Assembly (NCBI GenBank): GCA_031763025.1
Contig: JASSKH010000040.1
Coordinates: 695,001 to 759,000, forward strand
Origin: Macrocystis pyrifera
Taxonomy: Eukaryota; Sar; Phaeophyceae; Laminariales; Laminariaceae
Direction: 5' to 3'
Length of the DNA stretch: 64,000 bases
The first letter of the stretch is position 1. Every line of letters begins with the position of its first letter. A program made the translations under genes and the position numbers. Shown here piece after piece: positions 22,010-34,800 of the stretch. The notes below the pieces were generated by a model. The model had not been told where the DNA came from, searched no databases, and saw nothing but the letters and a program-made list of their open reading frames with translations.

Positions 22010-22980
22010 TCACGTTGGTGAAATTGGAGCTGTCCTGGCATGGTTGTTGTAAGTTAGTGACGGTGACCTGCTGTCACGGGTGCTGCATGCCGACGAAGTT
22101 AGCGTGCTGGCACGGGTGCTAGATGCTTGCGACTTTGGCACTGCCGTTGTTGTCCTGCTGTTGTTGCACTTTGCACTCGGCGTCGCTGTGAGCCATGGGC
22201 CTGTGGAAGGAGCAACACTTGGTCCCGCCTCCGCCTCCACCGCCGCCCTGTGCCTTTTTCGCTGACGGCCTCCTGTTGTCCTTCTTCGGGTAGCTGGGGC
22301 CGTACTTGGAGCAGGCCTTTAGGTAGTGGCGTTGCTATCAACATATGTTGCAAGTTATCCTGTTTAGGTAACCTTGCACATGCATGGCCACGCCGCGGCC
22401 TGTAACAGACGCTGTGCTTGAGGGGTGGGAGAGGAGGTCAGCCTACATGTTCCGCATCGTAGACATGATGTCCTCCGGCGTAAAGTCGTGGTCTCTGAAG
22501 CTAGTGTTCCGCACGAACTCGCACTCCGGAGGAATAGGAGTGAGGATCATGCCGCTGAAGTATCCGTCGGTGATCTGCTAGGCAGTTCCGGGCGGTCTCT
22601 ATGTGGTACAGAAACTCGTTCGGGTCCTGACCTTCTGGAGATTTGTGCTGTTCTGGCAGTCATAAAGCTCCTGACGAGTGTGCCGCAGGTGTTATACTTT
22701 TCCTTCAGCCCCTTCCAAGCCTTCTGTCCGTTTTCGAGTAGCTCCTTCGCCGTGCTGCTGGCGTAACACTTCACTACGATGGCGGATCCCCCGCTCGTGG
22801 CCAGGAAGAACATGGGGTAGAGATTGGTGTCGTTTCGCTTCCATTATGTCAGATTGTCGTCCCCGGTCGGGGTCGGCTTCTTACTCCGCACTAGGATGCT
22901 GTAGGTATCAGGGGTTGATATGCCGAGGAAGGCCTCGAGCTTGTCCGCGAAGTCGATGAACCCGTGCGGCTACTAAAGCA
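22010..22980 (-). pseudogene. Copia 2 gag with zinc knuckle
   Basis: The gag core is visible as SGGSAIVVKCYASSTAKELL and NGQKAWKGLKEKYN (22,547-22,813), preceded in the same sense by an in-frame TGA-type break near 22,845. A knuckle-like CCSFHRPMAHSDAEC lies at about 22,173-22,219, after a Gly-rich stretch. The nucleocapsid knuckle would bind element RNA. Frameshifts separate core and knuckle. Confidence 0.7.
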
Positions 22981-23522
22981 TGCTACTGTTGGAACCAATG
23001 CTACTTAATGTTGCCCCTCCGTTGCAGCAGTACTCGTGCTGCAGGATATTGCCCCCCGATTACAGCGTTGGCGATGAACATGGATCAGAGATGCAGGTGT
23101 TCACGCCCGGATATCTTTGACAATATATATGTGTTTTCTTGCCTTAAAAGTCGGACTTGAACGGTGTACCAGGTATAGATGTATCAGAATACGTCAAAGT
23201 TTTTTGTACATGGGCGTCTATTCCGGGCGTGCTCTGTGGAAACGCTTGTACGTCGGAGAACGTCGCCACAAAGAAAGTGGCTATCATCGCTCTTAACCCA
23301 ACCCCCCGTCCTCCTTCTCCTTTTCGGTATCGCACCCGCTAACCGCAGCGGCGTGAGCGACACACGCAATGTCCCCTTCCACCACCCGTGCGTGAAGGTG
23401 CCTCAACTACCGTCACCAGGGCGGTCGTCAGAAAGGAAATTGGCTCTATCGCGACCGTCGTCGCTACCGTCCCCCACGTTGTGAGGACTGGCGCGGAATA
23501 GCGCCCGGTGGCCATGATGCTG
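22981..23522. other. Flank of copia element 2, possible LTR
   Basis: Starts with TGTTGGAACCAATGCTAC at about 22,987 and would be the 5' LTR position of copia element 2. I cannot confirm its right boundary. One TACCAGGTA word at 23,167. No gene seen. Confidence 0.35.
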
Positions 23523-24900
23523 CGCTACAGGGGGGGAGGGGGAGGCGTACTCATTTGATACTTGCCTTAGTCATTTGACCATTGACCAGGCATCCCTTTC
23601 GAGACGGAGCACCGTTCCTACTCCTAATAGAGACACCTCCAAGAATTGAGCGCTCAATATGTTGTTTCTATATATTACATAGAATTGGTTTGCTAATCTT
23701 ATCCCCTTCCTGTCTGGCCGCCTGTGGCCACCATCCATCCCCTAGGATAGCGATCGTTTTCTCGCTGCTATTCAGTGTATCAAACTCCTCCATGTCATAG
23801 TCGTCTATTTCCCTCATCTCCTCTTCTAACACATCCCGTTCCTCCTTGCATATTTCACATTCTCCTACTATGTGAGTTCTATTCTCTATTGCTTTGCCAC
23901 ACGGGCACATCTATGCATCTACTTCCTCCTCCTCCCGGCTACTGGTATACCTCTTTCTTCTTTCTGGCAGGTCCAGGTCACCTACACGAAAGCGCAGTTT
24001 CAGCGTTTTCGCGAAGTCCATTGGGCCATGCAAATACGTTTTCATTCCTATTCCTTCCCTCATTCCCCCTTACATCTCTAAGTGTTTTTCCGATTCCACC
24101 TTGTTTTTTGGCGCTAGCCTTTTCCTTCTTTCTATCCTTTCTTCTACTTCTGCCTTGTATCTCTCAAACTTCCCGGCGGGCATCATCTCTTCTTGGTTTC
24201 CCCCTATATCCTTCCATACTTTCTCAACTACGCCATCCCATCTTATTCCAGCTCGCCTTTTTGTTACTTTCTGCCATGCAGCTCTATCAACTATGGCTGG
24301 CAACCTCTTTTTTGGTATGTTCCATACTTTATATTGCCAGTTCAATTTTATCATGTCTCTGTTGGTCTTGAGCGGGTGCATTCCCACTTCTGCTCTTAAT
24401 ACTGTGTGATACTAGTCGTACTTGCGCATCTTTATGATTATTTTAGCTGCTGTCATTTGTACTGTTTCCAACTGTTTTACGAGTTTCGCGTCCCCTTCCC
24501 ATATTTCTCCTGCATATTCTAGCTTTGGTACTATCGCATTCATCAGGATACATCTCTTAATCCTAGTGTCAAGGTGCGAGTCTGCTAGGATCGCATCCAT
24601 CTTGCTCGTGTGCTTTACCCTTTCCTATTGATTTTGCTATGTGTGTATCCCAAGAGCAGTCTTTTGAGATCTCTACGCCAAGGTATGTATACTGGTCTAC
24701 GATCGGCAGTTCATCTTCTCCCCAGTTCCAACTGAAATTTACCGGGTTTATCTTTTCTTCGTTACCAACAACTACTGGGCATTTCTTGACGTTCGCCGTC
24801 ACCCTCCTTTTCCTGGTGTATTCTAGCGCCTTCTCTATTTTTTTCTGCAACCCTTCGGGTGCTTCTGGTAATCCCATGCAGGGGGGCGGGGAATAGTATG
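23523..24900 (-). mobile_element. 5'-truncated LINE with C-rich tail
   Basis: Minus-strand frames give the C-terminal half of a non-LTR retrotransposon ORF2. The end of RT is visible as IVDQYTYLGVEISKDCSWDT (24,569-24,877). Next come RIKRCILMNAIVPKLEYAGE and VKQLETVQMTAAKIIIKM (24,412-24,600), then LKTNRDMIKLNWQYKVWNIP (24,070-24,387). A C-terminal Cys/His motif CPCGKAIENRTHIVGECEIC closes it (23,668-23,910). Frame changes between these blocks make it non-functional. The catalytic RT core and endonuclease are missing at the 5' side. The 3' end runs into a C-rich tail (G-run at 23,530-23,542 on the plus strand). Confidence 0.85.
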
Positions 24901-26300
24901 TTCACAGTGGAAAGGGTGGTTTCCCGTTGAAAGAGGCATCCGTCTGATGGCTGAAGAACGCCCAACAGTGGCAGTGCAAATGGCCAAATGGTCGGTCAAG
25001 GAGGTTTGGTTGTTGAGAGCGGCGCCTGAGTAACAGACTATTTCCAATCGAAGGAGCTAATTAATACCATCGAGGGAATGAAGTAATACCACGGTTTGCG
25101 TCATCGTGCTCACCGACGCCCGCGCCACCACCGTGTTGGGCAACTGCCCGATCCGGGGGAGGATATGGCACCTACCGGGGAGTATCAGGTGTCGTTCACC
25201 CTTGCGGTAGGTCGGGTAGCGGGCGTGCCTTATGACACGACGCGATGGGTTGAACGGAACCAACAGAGGGCGCGAAAGGGCCTCGTCGCGTCAGCCGAAC
25301 CCGCCGCCACAATCCTGACTGTGCCGCTATCATGTTTCACAATCAGCGTCAGCTGTGGTAGCAGCCGCCGTAGTCGCAATCATTAGGAAAAGCTCCACCT
25401 ACGGCAGCCTAACTTATGGCCGTGGCAATCATAGCCGGAATCGCAAAGACCACCGGAGCGAGCAGCCGTGGTCGCCGCCATCGCGGCACGTTCGGGGAGC
25501 ACCGTCGAAGTGGTGATCAAGTCCTGAGCAGCGGCTCTTGGGCCGTTTCTTCAATCGCAGGACAGCGAAACCGACGTGTCTCGCAGCATGCCCCGGCGGG
25601 TTCAACATCAAACAGAGGATCCGCGACCAGGATGTTTCTACCCATTCGATGCCAACCTGTATCGGAAGGCAAAGGCTCACCGGAGAGGAGGGTGCAGCTG
25701 TATCGCTTCGTGTTCGCGGGGGTTAACAGGTGCTCGAGATGGGCGAACAAAGTATGAAGGAATCGCCCTAATTTTTTTTATTTGGGGGTGGCGGATCGAA
25801 CGAGATTGCCTGCTCGAGCGAATATCGGAAGTCCGATGATTCCGCACGTTTCACACGAATACCCATGGAGCTTCTGCTATTTATGCGGGGCATCGCTGTC
25901 GGCCACGAGCGATGCAGGGGGGGGGGGGCTCGGAGCCGACCACACCCGTAGGCAACGGGCCGTGGCTCATTGAGAAGGGGACGTTGGAAGTATGGGTCGG
26001 TGGCTCCAACGGGTGGTGCTGGCGAAGCCCTGCAATTCTCTTCGGGCGCCGTACGAGCATTACGTCATAGTGGTAGCCGTTTGCTTGGATTCATCCGACC
26101 ACGCCAGATGCTCGTCTTCTCCAGGGGGGGGGGGCACCCTGGACGGTGACGACTTGCACACGGGGCTGGAGAACGTTGTGGTGGAAAAGGACGAGTTTCC
26201 CTGGAGCCCCCATGGCTCCCCAAGAGACGGTAAGAGAAGAAAAAGGCAGGCGGTGAGTGCACCCTAACGCGGCCATCGGGTGAAATTCTGCGAGTGAGCA
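24901..26300. other. Unassigned, no gene recognised
   Basis: GC-rich with overlapping open frames on both strands (25,096-25,386, 25,416-25,757 plus; 25,517-25,750 minus). Two G-runs lie at about 25,917-25,928 and 26,125-26,133. No domain is recognised; part of this may belong to the possible Ty3 remnant to the right. Confidence 0.3.
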
Positions 26301-26307
26301 GGAGCGC

Positions 26308-26550
26308 GTGGGGGGCGTGCTACTAGTAAAAGAGGTGGGACGCACCATAGCGAGGGACGGCACTAACAGGAATCTAGCGCGCGAGCGCTGGACGGAGCCG
26401 TCTCGGGTATTGGTTATTGTGCAGCCAGGCGTCAGTTACAAGGCCATGCTGGGTGGCTGCCGGGTCAGGAAGAGGGCGGTGTTGACAACCAATGCCAAAG
26501 CTATGTTGTGGCCGGTCTCAGCACCGTCGAAGGGGGAGCGGGATCACTAA
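26308..26550 (+). pseudogene. Possible Ty3/gypsy integrase C-terminal remnant
   Basis: The frame contains LARERWTEPSRVLVIVQPGV followed by SYKAMLGGCRVRKRAVLTTN. The pattern R.KW.GP..V......G.SY...L.G...R.RVV....LK is that of the small barrel near the C-terminus of Ty3-type integrases. The downstream frame (26,508-26,750) is open but unrecognised, and the upstream catalytic core is not visible. Resemblance only. Confidence 0.3.
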
Positions 26551-27176
26551 AGGACATCCCAGTCGGGAAACATGTCGTCCGGTCGTCCGCAAGCTCTGAT
26601 GAGTTGTTTCGTTTGATGATTGGACGCGTCTACGATATTCAGACGTCGCACTGGCGGGTGCCACACCCTGACGAAGCCTGGATGGAGACAAGTCGATCCG
26701 ACTTGACCCACTGGGATGAGGGCTACCAGGGCACCGGAAGCCGGGAATAATCTCAACGCCAAAACCAATATCTGGCGGGAGCAAGAACAGCTGGTCGGAT
26801 ATTGAGCGGTAGGCGCACTCGGCTGCCGGGATGGCCGTGTCACACCGATCCTGACATGAGCCCAGCACGGGTGGGTTTTTGAGCGCCGGGGCGACGGGAT
26901 TCAACACAAAAATGCGTGGCGACCGTCCGAACCAGTGGTACGCTGAGGGCCTATTAACATGGCCAGGATTGAACCATCGGAATCTCCCTGTCGAAACAAC
27001 ATGGGTTACTGAGGAAATGTTGTCGGATAGGAACGCCTTGCTCTGCTTGCTTAAGGCCGCGCTGACACCCCCAAGATGCTCCTGGTCCCCGGGTGTTCGG
27101 TCGCTCTAATCTCTAGATGTTTTATAAAAAATATCGCTATTTTAGCACGCTGCGTTCAGAACTTCGGCTGGTTCGT

Positions 27177-28812
27177 GCTTACCTGGGAGCGACCGTGACT
27201 CGAAAACAAATCGTCACTGCAGCTTGTGTATCTATCGAGATTGCTTCCCGTCGAGTTCTCAACAGAGGCCTACACCTCGACTTAGAGGTGCCGCAGTGGT
27301 CGAAACTGGTCGAAATTTGGGGTGCACAAAGTGAGACAGAAAAAAAAAACAGTTAAACGTTTGCACTTCATTTGCGGACAGCTACTGCTCCTCACAGGAA
27401 TCTACAGCCTGCGAAATTGAGGGATGCTCCTGATGAGGTGTGAGAGGCAGTCGGGTGCGCCAGACGGCAGTCATAGGCAGCCAGAAACGACTCACGAGGT
27501 GTTGTCGTGTACTCGAAGTCGCGTGCGAGTAGCAGAAAAAGCTAAAAAAACTCAATAATGCTTCGTTTCATGCGCGGGAGCATAGTACATTGGGTACATC
27601 ACAGATGAAGAAAGGGCCTTCACTAACAGTGTTCTCCAGGCGGATGATCTATCTCTTTTCGAGCCGTCGTCGAAGATGCCGCGGGAGGAAAAACTACGTT
27701 CCCATGATAGGTGCCTGGTAGTAGAGTTATTGGGGCCAAAAAAGGGCGAACGAAAGGGCTAAAAAACTCAGGATTCTTGTATATTTGCATCAATTTTTCT
27801 AAAACTGCGAAATACGGACCTTGGTTTAAATCCCCCCTTAAAAGTTCAAGTTGTATTTACAATGTTGCCGAAACACCTACGCGCGGTTACTCGACGCATT
27901 CTTGAGGGTACTAGAGTAACGCATTCTTGAGGGCACTAGAGTAACCTTAATCAAAGCACGAAAGCACCTGCCTGATATTTTTAAGTACCACCAAAGAATC
28001 GAAGGCAGTCAAAATAAATCAAACACGAACGATCGTGCCACTTGTTTTGTCGATCTGTGGCACATCGTGCATCAGTGTCGCCCTTGCCACCATGTTCGAT
28101 CCATCGCTGATTATCCATCCTCATTGTATTGACTACTGTAGCACGGCACAACAGTGCCGCGCTACTGCACTACTGCTGCATCACTGCAAACTATGATGGG
28201 ATTCAGAGGCTCTTGTGGGGGAAACTGAGAAGTACTCCGCCCGGACTCGAGCACCAGATGAGACAGCCGAAGGTGTGATATCCAGGTCGTTTTCTGGTCC
28301 GAGGGCTGACGGCTGCTGCTGCAACAGTACTGTTCAAGTTATAATAGATTGTAGAGATTTGTTTGAGTTTAATTTCATCATTTTTAATTGGTTTGACACG
28401 CCATCGTGGACGCGACGTTGACTGGCGTGCGAAGCCAAACGAAGCCAGCTATCTCCTTCGCCCTTCCTTCCAAGAGGCAACGCTCTTTTGCTCATGCGAT
28501 GTCGAAGTGTTCCCGTCGGCTCTGTCTGTGCTGTTTTCGGTCTTAGGCCAGCCGAGAGTGCCCTAGGTGGTCTGGAGAAGTTCGACAAGAGAAACACGAC
28601 AGTTTGGTCAGGTTGTAAGGCCAAGGGACGCGCCAAGGTTCGAAGCCGTAACGGAGATCACCAAAAGAAAAACAGGGCAAGGATACGAAAAAAGAAACAC
28701 CATCTGTCTTCGTCGTGCAGAGGTACTTGATGGAAGCCGCTGATGTAGCAGGAACAGGCCTGGTTCTGTGTAGAGTGCTTGTCTGCTTGGTCAATATAAG
28801 TCTTTGAACAAG
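27177..28812. other. 3' flank of LRR gene A, no gene seen
   Basis: Includes a direct repeat of GTAACGCATTCTTGAGGG-CA (near 27,890 and 27,917) and several small frames. Nothing recognised. The equivalent is 38,051-39,688 in copy B. Confidence 0.35.
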
Positions 28813-31800
28813 CTATCCTGTGTCTATCATCACCTTTAGAGGGGCCGGCGCGACAATCATCGACATACGGCCAGTTGGTACATTTCCCGCCTTCGTCGCA
28901 TCCCCACCAGTACTCGCGTTCCTGTTGTTATCATCTTTTGACGCTTGTCGCTTCTTCCCTCCTTCCGCAGCGACTGCGTGATTGTCGCCGCTGCTGCCGC
29001 GCGTCGCAACGCCTCTACGAACGCGAAATTCTTTAGCCGCGCTTCCCTCCGCCTTGCTCGTACAGTTGATTTTTCGTGCACGCAACCCATTTTCAATTTC
29101 TACGTGCCCCTTGGCGCTATCTCTTCCATCACCGCTACTGCCGCCGCCACCGCTTCCACCACCGCCGTCACCGCTACCGTTGCTGCCGCTGGTGTGCCGT
29201 CCACGCCCTCTCCTTTCGATACGGCTTGCATCGCGCCCAGCGTCATTGCCCTGACTGGAGCAGGATTGTGAAGGTTTGTGGTCATCGCTGGCACTATCCT
29301 GGCAGTGTCCGCTACCGCCAAGGCTGGACCTCGATGACACCGTGCCTGCCACCTTTCCAGAAGCAGGCGATTCTAAATATTGTCCTTCAACGGTGGCCCG
29401 CAAGACATCGGACAGGCTCTCCTCGTCCCGGCCGCCAGAGGCATTGGTGTTGCCCACGCCGACCCCTTTCTTCAGTTGTTCTATCCCGCACACAGGAAGG
29501 CACGGAAGGGATGGTGGGGGGTGGGGGCGTACAGGTGACGTTTGAGGCATGGTGCGCACCGTGGTGTTGAGGCCGTGCAATGTGTGTATGTATATACCTG
29601 CAGGTGTGGCGACATGTGTGCCTAAGTATAGTTCGGGCCAGGCTGCGATAGGTGGGAAGGGAGGGAGTGTGCGATCAGCGTGTATAATAAAAGAAAAGGA
29701 ATTGCCAGAAAAAACACAGGATTGATAACGCTCCTTCTCTTTTCGTTCGGCGAAGGTTAAGGTGCGTCTTATCCTCTTGGATGCGCCAGACTGTCTGGGG
29801 CAGCCGATAGATGCTTCTTGGCCGACTCGTCACTCCCTGTGCCTTCCTCTTACCACCCATGCCTTTCTCACTACGTTTCTTTCGGCTTCTCGCTCTCGTT
29901 CCCACTTCTCTATTTTCTCTGTAGGTATGTTCGTTTACGTATCCGTCCGTCTGTCTGTCTGTCTGTCTGGCCGCCGTCTTCGGTTTATCTGTCTGTCTCT
30001 CTGTATAAGATGTTTTTCTCACTTATTTTCCCTCGCTTTCTCCTGCATCATCTATGTGTATGCACCTGTCCTACTCTGGTTGCCCCCCTGCCCTCTCGTT
30101 ATATTTCTCCGTATGTGCTCGAGTCTCTACCTCCCTCAATTCCTTCATTTCCCTCTCCCTCTCTCTATATACCCGCCTCTCTCTCTCTTTTTCTCTGTCT
30201 CTCTCTCACTTTACACCTTGCTCCCTCTCTCGGTCACTCTCTAGTTCCTCTTACCATGTCTGTATAACTCTCCCTCCCCCCCCTCGCCCCTTTATTTCCC
30301 TACCCTCCTTAACCTCTCTCTCTATGACACACCGAAGCGACGGTCTCTGACCGCCTCTTGAAAGTTGCAGGCCAAAGCTGCTGTCAGCAGCCCTTCCCCT
30401 TGCTGCTCTCCGTCCTCCATCCGCAAGTGCTCAGCGTATGCCACGCACTCTCCCGCCTCCCTGTGCTTTTGTAAGCGGAACTCCTGTGTTACGAGGGGGG
30501 TGGGGGGGAGAGGAGACAAGGAAGGGAGGCACGGAGGGGGGGAAACCTGGTTTATCACGTTTCGCGTCTCACGCATGTTAAGATAGTATTGTGGTCCCGG
30601 CCAGGGTGCGCATCTGCTGTTATAGAGCTAGTTGGTGCGAACACGCCTCAGCAAGACAACCGTGGACGAAAGAGGTAGTCCCCCTTCCCATCGCCAGGCC
30701 CTCTCCCTTCCACCACGACCGCCGATTGCAGCATAGCAGCTCTTGGCGATGAGCAACCACGCTGAGCGGTCCACCTGAAACGCGTCGTTGAGCTGCCGTT
30801 CTTGAGCCTTGAGCACCGCCTTTCGCCTCTCCATGCGGGCTCGCTCTTCCTCCACACTCCGGTAGTATTCTGATGGGATACACACAGCGGTGAAACACCA
30901 GGGGAGAGGCGATCACACTCACGCACGTGGGAAGGGCAGTTGCGAGGTCTTCGAACACCTCGAACACAAACACCACACAACACAATGCAAAATCTAGTGT
31001 GCGTAAAGGCCGTGCGTAGAGGGGGTGGGGGTGAGGATTGATCACCCACGTATGTCATGACGCGTGCTGCCCAAAACGGTCGAGGGAAGAGACCTGCCTC
31101 ATGGGGGGGGGGGGGAGGATTGCTTGCCCCCGCCCTCGCTCAGGTAACAGCGGCGGCGGCCGGCTCTTTTATGCAATGCTAAAAGAGATGGAAGGAACGG
31201 ACGGGCGGTGAGTGTCGCGAGCGCCGAGAGCGCAAGTACAGCATTACACTTCCCATGACGCAGCAATGAAAAATATTTCCGTTCGACACTTGACTTATTT
31301 ACACAGCTAATGTTGGCAATGTGACGCCTTTTCTTGCCAGACGTCCACCCCGATACAGTAGTAGTAGTGACACCAGAATCGTAGATAACGTCACAAGTCA
31401 ATCAAAGTATCTTCGACCAATCAAAATCCCCCTTTAAATCGTTATGGCCAAATAATTAATCAGAAACTTGCAGGCACGCTTCCCGTTTCTATCTTTGTAC
31501 CATTGCGCGTGCTTCTTTCTGTTATATGAGTATGCGCATCGTGTGCCAGCAGGCATCTTGCAACGGGCGCATCGCAGAGCACAACTTGGAAAAAAAAAGC
31601 CTCCTCACCGCTGTCGGCTGTTTCTCGCACGTGGGCGAGAGCCTTGGCTTCCGCCGCTCGGTGAATTTGTCGCCCAAGAGCCTCGGCGTCTACCGGGCGA
31701 TGGTCCAGCCGCCGCATCATCTCGCAGCTCGTGAGGACGGTGATGCGGTACTGGGGCTCCAGCACCACCTGCATCGGTGACGCGCCGGACCATCAACCAT

Positions 31801-34800
31801 TAAACACCGTGAATCCCCCGTAGCCCATCACCCGGCATGGATCATCTATCATCCGTCGTCCATCGTCCAACCGTTCATTGTCCCTTCATCCCAGCATTTA
31901 TCGCCTATCATGCGTAATGCATCGTCCATAGTTCAGCATCTACTCTTCATCACCCATCATCCATCATGCACCCCCGAGGGTCAACCGAATACAAAACAAA
32001 ACAAATAATCGCGAAAGGCGTGCGATCGCCTCTCTCAACCAATGGCGACAACCTTTGTTCCAGGGAGGAGGGCGCGTTTTTTTTTTTCGGTTTGGCCGGC
32101 GCGCGCCCCCACTCGCCCCCGCGCAAGAAAACGAACGCGCGACGAGCGGTGCTCGTGACGCTGTGTTGCGTCACACGCTCCCTTCCCAACCCCGCCGCGC
32201 GCCCCGCCCACAAGAAGGAACGCCGAGAGCAAGGGAATCTGGTGGATGCGATAGATCGTATCGTATACCTAGTATAGTAGTAGCTTTAATTGAACACGGC
32301 AAAACAGAAACAAGAAACACAGATCCCCAGCCTTTGCTGGGCCCCGGGAGTATACTCAGGGGAGTCACCGATCCGACTATTTCTTCGCGAGACGTGCAGC
32401 ACAACGTCTGCGACTGGCGCATCACACAGCCTAAGGCAGCACGCGCCTTGACGTACGTATACGGAGCGTGCAGATTTCAATCCTGAGCACCAACAACCCC
32501 GTTGGTCGATTTTTTCAGCTTGAAGTACCGCAGTTTTATAACGTACCAAAATTATTCAGGAAGACATTTCCCGACATCGTTGTAGCACGCACCCCCCCCC
32601 CCCACGCCACGTAGATCTAAGTCGCCCCTCCAAAATGACGCCAGCGTGTGAAAAGGAGGCGAGACGTACAAGTGTCTACTTATCACCTCGGACGGGGTTC
32701 GTGGGTGTTCGCGAAACCCAGCGGAAAGCTTCCGGTTCAAGGATAAACTAGGGGGGAACAGTAGAGAAAAGCGGAAGGGGGGGGGGGAGTGGGCGAAAGC
32801 AAGCTCACCGGGTTTCCCTCCGCAATGACTTCCTCGAGGCCGGAAGGACGCGCAAGGGCTCTCGCGAAGGTGGACAGGGCCGAGAGCCTGTTTGACGAGC
32901 AGTCAAGGAAGCGAAGGGCCTGCAGCAGCGCCACCCAGTCGATGGAGCTCAGCTCGTTGTCTGCGCGTTTTTTGGTGGGCGCACGCGCGCGCGCGAGGAC
33001 GGTCGTGAGGGAACCAGGAGGGGAGAGAGAAAGGAGTTTGAGGATAACGCCACAGGCTTTGCTCAACACCCGTCGGCACGCGGCAAGGAAGACATACAGT
33101 CACACCACCGGCTCTCTCATGGCAAGGAATGCCACAAGAACGAGCCCGATAGAAAAATCTAGAGTGCCTTAAATTTCCGAGGAATAAGAAATCCGGGAAC
33201 GGTGATGATTGGAAGTGGGTGTGGAACACACCTCTTCTTCCTTCAATACGAAGTAGAGCCTGGACCAATATCCTGCTTTCTTACGTGTGAGAGGGCCGAT
33301 ATTGCCCGCGCATCGAATCAGATAGTCTCGAAACCCACCAAAAGCATGATTACAATGTACGCCGTAGCGTACCATTCGAACAAATATGGCGGGTAGGAAT
33401 CGGACAAAAAAGTACGATCTTGACGCATATCATCCAGTATACACCGCTGAGCCGCCCATCCCCCCCGCGTCTCTCGATCGCAACAATCCATGGTGGCTTT
33501 GTGGCTGTGCCAAGTATTGTAAAAGGTCACAGTTCAGTCGCTGCGATAAACGAAGCCGACGAGGCGAGAGGAGAGCCCAGAGAGAGAGCGAAGGCCGCAG
33601 TAAAACAACTTCAAACACAGGTTTATGAGACGTACTTACAGGTGCGAAACGTGCAAACCATGGCATTTGCAAGCAACACATTTCGGGCAGAAAATCGACA
33701 CAAATCAGAGTTGTATACCAGGTACCTGGTATGTGTTTATGTACAGTGAAGTTGTAGAAAAGTTAACTGCACCCACTATTTTGGGGGCAACTTGCTCGAA
33801 ATTCGTGTGGAAATTTTTCTTCAGCAGTATTAGGAGTTAAGGTAAGCGCTACCTCGATACGAATTTGGTACCGCCGCGTCATCCGAACCTGAAACGTCCA
33901 CTCGCTCGAGTGACGGCAGAGAGACCGCGGCATCCTCCTCGAAGCACTCGAGACAATTGCTGGCAAGCCTGAGCTCCTTGAGGTGTCGGAAGGAACCAGG
34001 GGACCGCGGCGCCTCCATGATTGATATCAAGTTGTGCGACAGGTCCACATGGCGAAGGGTCGAGCCCTTCCCCAGATCCCCCAGCGCTCGAGAGGATTCC
34101 AGCTGGTTGTTCACGGCGACAAGCACCTAGTGTGTTTTAGTTGTAGCGCAAAATTGAATAAAAAAAAAACGATTGGTGAAAGAGTTGACCGGGTTTGTTA
34201 AGGGCGAAGGGTTGGCCAGTTGGTTTTAAATCGAAGAGGTAATCGAACGTTTTGAGGGGGAGAGGCAACCGGCAAAGGGTTTTTGCCAAGAGGTATATAC
34301 GGACAGGTGATCAATAGTCTTCTCCTCCCGCGAGAGTTTGGTCTACACGATCGACACTCTTTTGGTTACTAGCCACGAGTAGTGAGGGATGACTGATCGT
34401 CAAAACAGTATTTGCAGAGCCGCGCTACGCTAGGAGTTTACTCGTTGAAGCCCCAAACATTTCCCGCTACTGATGGAGCTCCTCGATGGAGGAGCTACCT
34501 CCCCGATATTGTTGGGCCCAATGCATACTATATAGATAAGCATTCGTTCAGAATGCTCAGGCTAAACTATTTCTGACCTACGGGGGCTCCCCAACTGAGC
34601 AATCGCTGGGAAGTCACTTGCGTTCAACGCTATTTCTGATGTGTATTTTAATAGGGCATGGTATCAATCATGGGTTTGCACTTTCATGTTCCTCGGGGTC
34701 TGGTTGCTGCCGGTACTGAGGTATAGAGCGCTGCAAGCGAGAGGAGCCTAAGAAAATAGTAGCTGCATGCACCGCCATATACCGTAGCATGCGCCTATTA

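Larger units (their letters stand above)
18065..22980 (-). mobile_element. Ty1/copia retrotransposon 2, fairly complete
   Basis: On the minus strand from 22,980 down to 18,065 the order is gag, zinc knuckle, aspartic protease, GAG-pre-integrase, integrase, linker, RT, RNase H: the canonical copia layout. It is better preserved than copia element 1 but still has several frameshifts and stops. A shared word (ACTGTTGGA-CCAATGCTAC) occurs at about 17,718 and 22,985 and resembles the TGTTGGA...TCCAACA termini of many copia LTRs. I could not align the rest of the two flanks, so the LTR extents are not resolved. Confidence 0.85.

Noticed and set aside
28813-29480. Gly/Ser-rich frame considered as a separate single-exon gene
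   Set aside because: Its 5' end fits an acceptor whose phase matches the preceding LRR exon, so I prefer it as the last exon. The separate-gene option stays open until transcripts are seen.
29762-30267. Ser/Leu/Phe-rich plus-strand frames of up to 160 codons (and the equivalents in copy B)
   Set aside because: Translations of a pyrimidine-rich intron tract. They change frame with GTCT copy number between A and B.
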